DNA of 64,000 nucleotides, from the NCBI GenBank assembly GCA_002400415.1, contig DGQP01000005.1, forward strand, positions 225,640-289,639, given 5' to 3'. The DNA comes from Chitinophagaceae bacterium UBA4411 (lineage in GTDB: Bacteria > Bacteroidota > Bacteroidia > Chitinophagales > Chitinophagaceae). Below, in pieces: positions 1 through 7,701 of the stretch. The notes under the pieces are model-generated. The model ran no database searches, had not been told where the DNA came from, and was given only the letters and a program-made list of their open reading frames with translations. A program made the position numbers and the translations under genes. Within the stretch, counting starts at the first letter, position 1; every line of letters begins with the position of its first letter.

Positions 1-1
1 T

Positions 2-565
2 TTTGTAATGGGAGAAGCGGCGGGGATATTAATACTGGAAGAACTGGAGCATGCAAAAGCAAGAGGGGCTAAAATTTATTGTGAAGTAGTAGGTGGCGGA
101 GCCACTGCTGATGCCCATCATATCACCGCCCCGCACCCCGAAGGACTGGGAGCCCGTAATGTAATGCTGGCGGCATTGGACGATGCGGGGATGCAACCGG
201 AAGAGATTGATTATATCAATACCCATGGCACATCAACACCAATCGGGGATGGTGCTGAAGTAAAAGCGATTACTGCTGTTTTTGGTGAACATGCGTATAA
301 CCTGAACATCAGCGCTACCAAATCAATGACCGGCCATTGCCTCGGGGCGGCCGGGGTTATTGAAGCTATCGCTTGTATCAAAGCTGTAATGCATGATATC
401 GTTCCGCCTACCATCAACCATTTTACAGATGATCCGGAATTGGATCCCAAGTTGAATTTCACTTTTAATAAAGCCCAGCAACGTCCCGTTAACGCAGCCC
501 TGAGCAATACATTTGGTTTTGGTGGTCATAATGCCTGCGTGATTGTGAAAAAGTATAAAGGCTGA
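2..565 (+). CDS. fabF: 3-oxoacyl-ACP synthase II, C-terminal part (cut by window edge)
   Basis: This is the C-terminal part of the condensing enzyme that extends acyl-ACP with malonyl-ACP in fatty acid synthesis. The frame is open from base 2 and begins at the conserved FVMGEAAG stretch, so the N-terminal half with the catalytic Cys lies outside the window. The two catalytic histidines are visible in [11 protein letters not shown] and [11 protein letters not shown], and the typical glycine-rich end ([10 protein letters not shown]) is present. rnc follows 29 bp downstream on the same strand, the usual fabF-rnc order in Bacteroidota. Identity is near certain. FabB is the only real alternative. 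Confidence 0.95.
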   Translation, partial: FVMGEAAGILILEELEHAKARGAKIYCEVVGGGATADAHHITAPHPEGLGARNVMLAALDDAGMQPEEIDYINTHGTSTPIGDGAEVKAITAVFGEHAYNLNISATKSMTGHCLGAAGVIEAIACIKAVMHDIVPPTINHFTDDPELDPKLNFTFNKAQQRPVNAALSNTFGFGGHNACVIVKKYKG

Positions 566-594
566 TTTGTAAAAAATTCGTAGCTTGAAGTTCT

Positions 595-1347
595 GTGGAT
601 TTCTTCAATCATTTTTTTAAAAAACACGCCGGTTCAACTTTCAAAAAGGAGCTCAGGAATATCCTGGGTTTCAAACCGGGTAACATTTCCCTTTACAAAA
701 CGGCTTTAACCCACCGGTCTGTCCGGGAAGGAGCTGATGAGAATAATGAACGGCTTGAATACCTCGGCGATGCTGTTCTCAGTGCTATGGTGGCAGATTA
801 TCTTTTCAAGCGCTATCCTTACAAAGAAGAAGGTTTTCTTACGGAAATGCGCAGTAAAATGGTGAACCGCCAGCAACTGAATGAAATTGCTGTCCGCATG
901 GGATTGAAAAAAGTGACGCTTTATAACAAAATGGATGGCTCATTAAAAGTGAGCCAGATATTTGGGAATACACTGGAAGCGCTTGTGGGAGCTGTTTACC
1001 TCGATTTCGGGTATAAAAAAACAGCCAAATGGGTGCTGGATTATATTATACTCCCCCATATGTTTATGGACGACCTGGAGAATCTGGAGATCAATCATAA
1101 GAACAAACTTTATGGTTGGGCCAATAAAAATGGTAAGATACTGGAATTTGAAACGCTGGATGAAAAGCTGGAAAATGGCCGTCGTCTTTTCACAGTGGCT
1201 GCTGTAATAGATGGCCAGAACATTGCCCAGGGGAAAGCCTTTAATAAAAAGGACGCATCGCAAATTGCGGCCCAGTCAGCTGTAGAAAAATTAGGTATTG
1301 TAAACGCCGACTCAATTGTGGATGAAACAGGGGATGGTAAACTATAA
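595..1347 (+). CDS. rnc: Ribonuclease III
   Basis: Double-strand-specific endoribonuclease that processes rRNA precursors and structured mRNAs. The RNase III signature NERLEYLGDAVL lies at about residues 51-62, and the second acidic cluster is in EALVGAVYLDFG near residue 125. A double-stranded RNA binding domain follows at about 165-235 and ends in ASQIAAQSAVEKL. The 250-residue length is normal. The start is a GTG at 595, the first usable start after the fabF stop. The last 6 bp overlap the convergent epimerase gene. Confidence 0.95.
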   Translation: MDFFNHFFKKHAGSTFKKELRNILGFKPGNISLYKTALTHRSVREGADENNERLEYLGDAVLSAMVADYLFKRYPYKEEGFLTEMRSKMVNRQQLNEIAVRMGLKKVTLYNKMDGSLKVSQIFGNTLEALVGAVYLDFGYKKTAKWVLDYIILPHMFMDDLENLEINHKNKLYGWANKNGKILEFETLDEKLENGRRLFTVAAVIDGQNIAQGKAFNKKDASQIAAQSAVEKLGIVNADSIVDETGDGKL

Positions 1348-1758
1348 TCCGGGCACGGTCTTTTTTTCCTGGCAAAGCTCAATTAATACGCCGTTAGTAT
1401 GTTTGGGGTGTAAAAAGCACACCAGCTTATTATCCGCCCCGGGTTTCGGTTTTTCGTTCAATAATACGAATCCTTCTTTTTTAAGCCGTTCCATTTCGGC
1501 TTCGATATCCGGTACGTCAAAGGCAATATGATGAATCCCTTCCCCCTTTTTTTCAAGGTATTTGGTAATTACACCATCGGGGTCGGAACTTTCCAGTAAT
1601 TCGATCTTATTGGGGCCGGTCTGGAAAAATGCCGTGTTTACCTTTTCAGATTCAACGGATTCTGTTTTATAACAGGGGGTATTCAGCAGTTTTTCAAACA
1701 AAGGAACTGCATCGGCGAGGCTTCGTACGGCAATGCCGATATGCTCAATTTTTTGCAT
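1342..1758 (-). CDS. mce: Methylmalonyl-CoA epimerase
   Basis: Interconverts (R)- and (S)-methylmalonyl-CoA between propionyl-CoA and succinyl-CoA metabolism. It has two glyoxalase/VOC half-domains: the first begins MQKIEHIGIAV and the second contains EGIHHIAFDV. The metal-binding His residues (HIG, HHIAF) and a late Glu (NGVLIELCQ) are present. The frame is open to 1878, but family alignment and the usual 135-140 residue length point to the ATG at 1758, giving 138 residues. It converges with rnc with a 6 bp overlap. A B12-binding mutase-type protein at 21.5 kb belongs to the same pathway. Confidence 0.9.
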   Translation of the reverse strand: MQKIEHIGIAVRSLADAVPLFEKLLNTPCYKTESVESEKVNTAFFQTGPNKIELLESSDPDGVITKYLEKKGEGIHHIAFDVPDIEAEMERLKKEGFVLLNEKPKPGADNKLVCFLHPKHTNGVLIELCQEKKTVPGL

Positions 1759-1848
1759 AACCAAACAGTTGATAGTAAAGGCCTTTGCGAATTCGGTAAA
1801 AACCTTTGGCATAGCGAAATTACCCCTTTCATTTAGAACCTTTTGGGC

Positions 1849-1856
1849 TAATTTTG
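1849..1856 (+). promoter_or_regulatory. -7 promoter element of the isc genes
   Basis: TAATTTTG matches the Bacteroidota -7 consensus TAnnTTTG perfectly and lies 43 bp before the iscS ATG. No clear TTTG -33 element is seen at 19-21 bp spacing. The call rests on the motif and position only. Confidence 0.45.
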
Positions 1857-1899
1857 TGTTGATAGAAACGATAACCAAGTCACATATTTATTGAATACT

Positions 1900-3117
1900 A
1901 TGCTGAATTTCCCCATTTATCTCGACCATAATGCCACAACGCCCTGCGATCCGAGGGTTGTGGAGGCAATGATCCCTTATTTTACCAACAGTTTTGGTAA
2001 TGCGGCCAGCCGTAACCACCCATTCGGCTGGCAGGCGGAAGAAGCAGTGGACTATGCCCGTGAGCAGGTAGCTCGGCTGGTCGGTGCCGACCCCAAAGAG
2101 ATCATCTTTACGTCAGGTGCTACAGAAGGCGATAACCTGGGCATCAAAGGTGTATTTGAAATGTATGCCAGCAAAGGCAATCATATCATTACCTGCAATA
2201 TCGAACACAAAGCGGTTCTGGATACCTGCAAGCACATCGAAAAAGAAGGTGGCGAGGTAACCTACCTGAAAGTAAAAGATAATGGGCTGGTTGACCTGGC
2301 AGAATTGGAAGCTGCTATCAAACCAACAACCATTCTTATCGCAATCATGTATGCGAACAACGAGATCGGGACTATTAACCCGATCCGTGAGATCAGTGCA
2401 ATTGCAAAAAAGCATGGGGTACTGCTATTCACTGATGCGGTACAGGCAGTAGGCAAAATTCCTGTTGATGTAAATAAGGATGGTATCGACCTGATGGCAT
2501 TCACTGCGCATAAAATGTATGGCCCCAAAGGAGTGGGAGCTTTATATGTACGCCGCAAAAACCCAAGGGTAAAAGTGACTGCACAAATTGATGGCGGCGG
2601 TCATGAAAGGGGAATGAGAAGCGGTACATTGAATGTTCCGGGTATTGTTGGCTTTGGAAAAGCCTGCGAGATATGTATGAATGAAATGGAGGAGGAAACA
2701 AAAAGGGTAAGTGCCCTGCGGGATAAACTACAGAATGAATTATTGAAAATTGAAGAAAGCTATCTGAATGGTGATAAAGACCACAAATTGCCGCATGTGA
2801 CCAATATCTCTTTCAAATATGTGGAGGGAGAGGGATTGATGATGGGCTTTAATAAGAATATAGCTGTTTCCTCCGGTTCAGCCTGCACTTCGGCATCTCT
2901 GGAACCTTCTTATGTGCTGAAAGCATTGGGCCTTGGTGATGATCTGGCACACAGTTCGCTTCGTTTCGGCCTGGGCCGGTTTACTACAGAGGAGCAAATT
3001 GATTATACCATAGAACAGGTAACCAATACGGTTAACAAATTAAGAGAGATGAGTCCATTATGGGAAATGTATAAGGAAGGAATTGATATGAACAGTATCG
3101 AATGGGCACACCACTAG
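1900..3117 (+). CDS. iscS: Cysteine desulfurase IscS
   Basis: PLP enzyme that takes sulfur from cysteine to form an enzyme persulfide for Fe-S cluster assembly and tRNA thiolation. The N-terminal YLDHNATTP motif, the PLP lysine in [10 protein letters not shown] (Lys205) and the active-site loop [12 protein letters not shown] with Cys329 are all present. The long loop after the Cys marks the group I IscS type rather than SufS. The frame also has a TTG at 1891, but the ATG at 1900 gives the expected N-terminus and 405 residues. It is first in an iscS-iscU-iscA run. No iscR, hscBA or fdx is adjacent. Confidence 0.96.
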   Translation: MLNFPIYLDHNATTPCDPRVVEAMIPYFTNSFGNAASRNHPFGWQAEEAVDYAREQVARLVGADPKEIIFTSGATEGDNLGIKGVFEMYASKGNHIITCNIEHKAVLDTCKHIEKEGGEVTYLKVKDNGLVDLAELEAAIKPTTILIAIMYANNEIGTINPIREISAIAKKHGVLLFTDAVQAVGKIPVDVNKDGIDLMAFTAHKMYGPKGVGALYVRRKNPRVKVTAQIDGGGHERGMRSGTLNVPGIVGFGKACEICMNEMEEETKRVSALRDKLQNELLKIEESYLNGDKDHKLPHVTNISFKYVEGEGLMMGFNKNIAVSSGSACTSASLEPSYVLKALGLGDDLAHSSLRFGLGRFTTEEQIDYTIEQVTNTVNKLREMSPLWEMYKEGIDMNSIEWAHH

Positions 3118-3140
3118 TCGTTGATTAGTTGAAAGATGGT

Positions 3141-3150
3141 AAGTTGACAA
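3141..3150 (+). repeat. Short spacer repeat, copy 1
   Basis: The iscS-iscU spacer holds ATGGTAAGTTGACAA (3136-3150), nearly repeated in the iscU-iscA spacer as ATGGTAAGTTGAAAA (3646-3660). The core AAGTTGACAA recurs at 4087-4096 as the left arm of the terminator after iscA. The rest of these spacers is AT-rich with no open gene. Confidence 0.4.
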
Positions 3151-3212
3151 GTTATTACTATCTGCAACATTCTTATTAACCAATTAACTTGTAAACTGAT
3201 AAACTTAATACC

Positions 3213-3632
3213 ATGGCATATTCAGAAAAAGTAATCGACCACTACCAGAATCCTAAAAATGTAGGGACCCTGGATAAGAGCAAGGCAAACGTAGGTACCG
3301 GCCTGGTGGGAGCACCGGAGTGCGGCGACGTGATGCGTTTGCAGATAGAAGTGGACGAAGCCACAGGAGTGATCAAAGATGCGAAATTCAAAACTTTTGG
3401 ATGCGGATCTGCTATTGCTTCCTCTTCCCTGGCTACGGAGTGGCTGAAAGGTAAATCAGTAGATGAAGCCATTGCGATTGATAACATGACTATTGTGGAA
3501 GAACTGAACCTTCCCCCGGTAAAAATTCACTGCTCTGTGCTGGCTGAAGATGCAATTAAAGCGGCAGTAAATGACTACCGTAAAAAGAATGGATTGCCGG
3601 AACTGAAATTTGAAGAAAGTGTAATTCACTAA
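3213..3632 (+). CDS. iscU: Fe-S cluster scaffold IscU
   Basis: Scaffold on which IscS-derived sulfur and iron form [2Fe-2S] clusters. The three cluster-ligand cysteines are Cys37 (APECGD), Cys64 (TFGCGSA) and Cys107 (KIHCSV), and Asp39 follows the first. The LPPVK motif recognised by the HscA chaperone is at residues 100-104, although hscA and hscB are not nearby. The 139-residue length and an N-terminus MAYSEKVIDHYQNPKNVG typical of IscU make the call firm. It is 95 bp after iscS and 76 bp before iscA. Confidence 0.96.
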   Translation: MAYSEKVIDHYQNPKNVGTLDKSKANVGTGLVGAPECGDVMRLQIEVDEATGVIKDAKFKTFGCGSAIASSSLATEWLKGKSVDEAIAIDNMTIVEELNLPPVKIHCSVLAEDAIKAAVNDYRKKNGLPELKFEESVIH

Positions 3633-3708
3633 ACCAGGAGTGATAATGGTAAGTTGAAAACGGGCTTTTAAACCCCGCTTTCCGTTTTCCATTCCCTATA
3701 TACAAACT

Positions 3709-4062
3709 ATGAGTGTAGCATTAGATAACGCAATTTATGTAAGTGACAAGGCCAAAGCCAAAGTACAGCAGTTATTAGCTGATGCAGGCGTGGCTGACGA
3801 TCCTTCTTATTTCCTGCGGGTGAGTGTGGTGGGTGGTGGTTGTTCCGGGCTAAGTTATAAGCTTGATTTTGACAATGAATCCAAACCGATGGACCAGGCA
3901 TTCGAGGATAACGGGGTTAAAGTGGTAACCGACCTGAAGAGTTTCTTATACCTGGTCAATACCACCCTCGATTTTTCAGATGGGCTCAATGGAAAGGGTT
4001 TTTATTTCAGCAATCCCAATGCCAGCCGTACCTGTGGTTGCGGAGAAAGCTTTGCTGTTTAA
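3709..4062 (+). CDS. iscA: A-type Fe-S carrier (IscA/HesB family)
   Basis: Fe-S carrier that moves clusters or iron to target proteins. Three conserved cysteines are present: Cys45 in GGGCSGLSY and the C-terminal pair Cys109 and Cys111 in TCGCGESF. The 117-residue length fits. It is last of three co-directional isc genes and is followed at once by a strong hairpin terminator. ErpA or SufA are alternative family names; operon position favours IscA. Confidence 0.92.
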   Translation: MSVALDNAIYVSDKAKAKVQQLLADAGVADDPSYFLRVSVVGGGCSGLSYKLDFDNESKPMDQAFEDNGVKVVTDLKSFLYLVNTTLDFSDGLNGKGFYFSNPNASRTCGCGESFAV

Positions 4063-4086
4063 GAGTTGAAGGGTTAAAAAATTTGC

Positions 4087-4120
4087 AAGTTGACAACCAT
4101 AGATTGTCAACTTTTTTATT
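4087..4120 (+). terminator. Rho-independent terminator of the isc genes
   Basis: A perfect 10 bp stem (AAGTTGACAA at 4087-4096 with TTGTCAACTT at 4104-4113) and a 7 nt loop run into a T-rich tail. It lies 25 bp after the iscA stop. Confidence 0.8.
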
Positions 4121-4195
4121 ACCCCGATGGCAACACCAGAAGTATTGGGGAAACTGACGGGTGAACGTATCAACTTTTCAACTATTTTGCATCCC

Positions 4196-4915
4196 ATGTG
4201 GTCCGTTTGTAAAAAAGAACTTCGCCAGTTTTTCAGCAGCCTTACCGGTTATATTGCCATTATCGTTTTCCTGCTGGTTAACGGCCTGATGCTGTTTGTA
4301 TTTGAAAATAATATCCTGGACTTTGGTTATGCCACACTGGATCGTTTCTTCGAATTAGCCCCCTGGGTATTGCTTTTATTGATCCCGGCTATTACCATGC
4401 GTGGTTTATCAGATGAATTCAGGACCGGTACTTTTGAATTGCTGCAAACCCGGCCGCTGACCCGCTGGCAAATCGTTACCGGTAAATACCTGGGAAGCCT
4501 TATCGTTGTATTTATCGCACTCCTGCCGACCATTATCTATTTTTTCTCCATTCAGCAATTATCATCGGATGAAGGCATTGACACCGGCTCTACTATTGGT
4601 TCTTATATTGGTCTGTTCTTTTTAGCAGCTGTGTTTACAGCTATCGGGATTTGCAGCAGCAGTTTTACCACGAATTCGGTAGTGGCTTTTATTATATCAC
4701 TCATCGGTTGTGCCTTATTATACTATGGATTTGATGCCATCAGCAAATTGCCGGCATTGAGCAACGGGCCTGATTATTATGTGGCCATGGCGGGGATTGA
4801 TTTTCATTACCAGAGCATCAGCCGCGGGGTAATTGATACCCGGGATATTATTTATTTTCTTTCTGTGATATTTCTTTTTTTAGTGATTACAAACCGTAAC
4901 TTATTAAAACGGTAA
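4196..4915 (+). CDS. gldF: Gliding motility ABC transporter permease GldF
   Basis: ABC-2 type membrane permease that works with GldG and the ATPase GldA in Flavobacterium gliding. Six hydrophobic segments are visible, with the family stretch GLSDEFRTGTFELLQTRPLT in the first cytoplasmic loop. The frame is open from an ATG at 4127, but that start would lie only 7 bp after the terminator. The ATG at 4196 (MWSVCKKELRQFF) matches how GldF proteins begin and gives 239 residues. gldG follows after 4 bp. No gldA is in the window. Confidence 0.9.
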   Translation: MWSVCKKELRQFFSSLTGYIAIIVFLLVNGLMLFVFENNILDFGYATLDRFFELAPWVLLLLIPAITMRGLSDEFRTGTFELLQTRPLTRWQIVTGKYLGSLIVVFIALLPTIIYFFSIQQLSSDEGIDTGSTIGSYIGLFFLAAVFTAIGICSSSFTTNSVVAFIISLIGCALLYYGFDAISKLPALSNGPDYYVAMAGIDFHYQSISRGVIDTRDIIYFLSVIFLFLVITNRNLLKR

Positions 4916-4919
4916 CCGA

Positions 4920-6671
4920 ATGAAAGGATTGAAAAAAATATTTGCTTCTAAAACGGGATGGCTCCTGCTGCTCATCATTCTGCTGCTGGTCAATTTTCTT
5001 TCCACTATTTTTCATTCCCGTATCGATCTTACCAAAGAAAAACGATACACCCTCAGTGCCGCTACAAAAAATTTGTTGCGCGGGCTGGAGGAGGATGTGC
5101 AGATAGACGTATTCCTGAAAGGTGAATTCCCGGCGGGTTTCCGCAAACTGGCCAACAGCACACAGGAATTCCTGGAATTACTGAAGGACAGGAACGGATC
5201 AAAGATTCATTACCGGTTCATTTCTCCCCTTGATAATATAGAGGGAGCAAGAATAAATTATGGAGATTCACTGGTGAACCTTGGCGCCACACCTATCAAT
5301 CTTACCGTACAAAAGGAAGCCGGGCAGAGTAGTAATATTATATTCCCTGTTGCCCTCATGCAATATAAAGGACAGCAAACACTTATTAACCTCTATCCGG
5401 GTGCCAGTAACAAAATATCACAGGTAGAGATCAACAGTGCTGAAGCATTAATGGAATACCAGTTTGCCAAAGCGTTGGACAAAATGACAAAAGCATCAAA
5501 ACCTGGTATTGCATATAATATTGGCAACGATGAACCTACTGATGGGAGGACCTTTGAAATGTCCCAGGCATTGGGGAGCGATTACAGGTTCCTTACCATG
5601 AATCTTAATACGTATCCTACCGTTCCTGATAGTGTGGATGTATTAATGATCGTAAAACCGGCTACAGCTTTTACAGAGGAAGAAAAATTCAAGATTGACC
5701 AGTTTGTAATGCGGGGTGGAAAATTGTTATGTTTTATTGATAACCTGTATGCAGAACAGGATAGCCTCGCCTACAAGCCCGAAACCATTGCCTTTGACCG
5801 TGGGTTGAACCTGACCGATCTCTTCTTCCGCTATGGCCTCCGGATCAATACTGACCTTGTCATGGACCTGCAGTGTGATATGATCCCTTTTGTAGTTGGA
5901 GGCACAGCTGAGAATCCGCAATATGAATTCCTTCATTGGAATTATTATCCCCTTCTTTCTCCCGCTCCGGGTCAGGCACTGAATAAAAACCTGGGCTATA
6001 TAGCGGGCCGGTTCGCTAATTCTATTGATACGATCAGGGTGGCGGATATCTGGAAAACGCCGTTACTGGTTTCTTCACCAAATTCCCGGATCATCAGCAC
6101 GCCGGCATTGATCAGTTTGAATGAAAACAAAAATGCACCGGAGGATGCAAAATTTAAAAGCAATGCGATACCTGTTGCGATGTTATTAGAAGGGAAATTC
6201 ACTTCTTTCTATAAAAACAGGGTAACAAAAGCACAAACAGATAGCTTATCTGCACAGGGATTCCGGTTTAATGGTGCATCAACAGATAATAAGATGATTA
6301 TTGTGGCCGATGGCGATATAGTATTGAATGAATTTATTCCCGGCGATGGGCCTAATAGCCAGCCCATACCTTTGCCTATGGGCTGGAACAGGTTTACCTA
6401 TGGCGAATACCAGAAGCAATCTGAGTACGGTAAACTCTTCATCCCTGTAGCCAACAGGGAATTCCTGTTAAGTTGTGTGGAGTACCTGGTAAGTGATCCG
6501 GCCATCAGCCAAACCCGTAATAAGGATATTGTATTACGGCTGCTTGATTCCAAAAAAGTAGGAGCACAGAAACTGACCTGGCAGCTGGTCAATATTGTAT
6601 TGCCCGTATTACTGGTATTTTTGTCCGGGTTTATATACCAGCAGGCAAGAAAAAGAAAATATGCAGCATAG
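4920..6671 (+). CDS. gldG: Gliding-associated auxiliary protein GldG
   Basis: Periplasmic, membrane-anchored partner of GldF. An N-terminal transmembrane helix lies at about residues 13-31, followed by the ABC-auxiliary fold with the early signature RIDLTKEKRYTLSAAT, and a C-terminal helix at about 553-575 precedes a basic tail (RKRKYAA). The 583-residue length is typical. It starts 4 bp after gldF, so the two are translationally linked. Many non-gliding Bacteroidota keep gldFG, so motility itself cannot be concluded. Confidence 0.9.
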   Translation: MKGLKKIFASKTGWLLLLIILLLVNFLSTIFHSRIDLTKEKRYTLSAATKNLLRGLEEDVQIDVFLKGEFPAGFRKLANSTQEFLELLKDRNGSKIHYRFISPLDNIEGARINYGDSLVNLGATPINLTVQKEAGQSSNIIFPVALMQYKGQQTLINLYPGASNKISQVEINSAEALMEYQFAKALDKMTKASKPGIAYNIGNDEPTDGRTFEMSQALGSDYRFLTMNLNTYPTVPDSVDVLMIVKPATAFTEEEKFKIDQFVMRGGKLLCFIDNLYAEQDSLAYKPETIAFDRGLNLTDLFFRYGLRINTDLVMDLQCDMIPFVVGGTAENPQYEFLHWNYYPLLSPAPGQALNKNLGYIAGRFANSIDTIRVADIWKTPLLVSSPNSRIISTPALISLNENKNAPEDAKFKSNAIPVAMLLEGKFTSFYKNRVTKAQTDSLSAQGFRFNGASTDNKMIIVADGDIVLNEFIPGDGPNSQPIPLPMGWNRFTYGEYQKQSEYGKLFIPVANREFLLSCVEYLVSDPAISQTRNKDIVLRLLDSKKVGAQKLTWQLVNIVLPVLLVFLSGFIYQQARKRKYAA

Positions 6672-6726
6672 ATCATTTATCCTTGCTTCCTGTTATACTC
6701 TTTAATAGTTATTATAAACTGTATTA

Positions 6727-7698
6727 ATGACAAAAGATCAGATCACTTACCTGGTATTTGGTATCGTACTCATTCTGGCATTGGCATTTGATCTTGGGCT
6801 GATGAGTAAAAAGAATAAGAAGATTACGATCAGGCAGGCACTGTATCAAACTTTCTTCTGGGTGGGGCTGGCCCTGGCTTTTTTTGTTTTTATGTGGATC
6901 GAAAAAGGAGAGGTACTGGCATTGGAATACCTGAGCGGATACCTGATGGAGTGGAGCCTGAGTATTGATAATATATTTGTGTTCATTCTTATTTTCTCTG
7001 CTTTTTCAGTTAAAGAAAAATATTATGGCCGTGTGTTGCTGATCGGGATTTTAATGGCTATTGTTTTCCGGGTCATATTTATTACCGTGGGAGTAGCTTT
7101 AGTGGAACGGTTCAGCTGGATACTTTATATTTTCGGAGTATTCCTGCTATATACAGGGTACAAAATGTTCTTTGCAACGGATGATGAGGAGTTTCACCCG
7201 CAGGACAGTAAGATTTATAAATTCATGAAACGGTTTCTGCCGTTAGTACCTCATGACGGTGATGGGAAATATATGATCCGTGAAAATGGCAAACCGGCTT
7301 ATACCACGCTGTTTGTGGTCGTGATTATGCTGGCGGCTATTGACCTTGTTTTTGCACTTGACTCTATCCCGGCCGTGATGGGGATTTCGAGAGATAAGCT
7401 GGTTATTTATACCTCAAATATTTTTGCTGTGCTGGGGTTAAGATCTCTCTTCTTTTTATTACGGGGAGCTGTTAGCAAGTTTGATTACCTGCAACAGGGT
7501 ATTGCTATTGTACTGATCTTTATCGGACTGAAGATGCTGGGAGAGCACTGGATCAGTCAGTGGCTTAGTAAGAATGTACAAGTTTTTATTTCACTGGGAA
7601 TAATCATGGTTTGTATCTCCGGCTCAATCTTTTACTCTATGTTCATACAAAAGAAAGGAAGCCCGCCGGATTTTAAAGATGAAAGTATCAGTTCGTAA
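6727..7698 (+). CDS. TerC/Alx family membrane protein
   Basis: Integral membrane protein of the TerC family. Characterised members (Alx, MeeF) export manganese, and others are linked to tellurite resistance or to metal loading of exported enzymes. About nine hydrophobic segments are present, with the hallmark acidic membrane motifs EWSLSIDNIFVF and AIDLVFALDSIPAV. The 323-residue length is normal. It ends 3 bp before the MurF-Alr gene, so co-transcription is likely. The specific substrate cannot be read from the sequence. Confidence 0.85.
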   Translation: MTKDQITYLVFGIVLILALAFDLGLMSKKNKKITIRQALYQTFFWVGLALAFFVFMWIEKGEVLALEYLSGYLMEWSLSIDNIFVFILIFSAFSVKEKYYGRVLLIGILMAIVFRVIFITVGVALVERFSWILYIFGVFLLYTGYKMFFATDDEEFHPQDSKIYKFMKRFLPLVPHDGDGKYMIRENGKPAYTTLFVVVIMLAAIDLVFALDSIPAVMGISRDKLVIYTSNIFAVLGLRSLFFLLRGAVSKFDYLQQGIAIVLIFIGLKMLGEHWISQWLSKNVQVFISLGIIMVCISGSIFYSMFIQKKGSPPDFKDESISS

Positions 7699-7701
7699 TA
7701 C

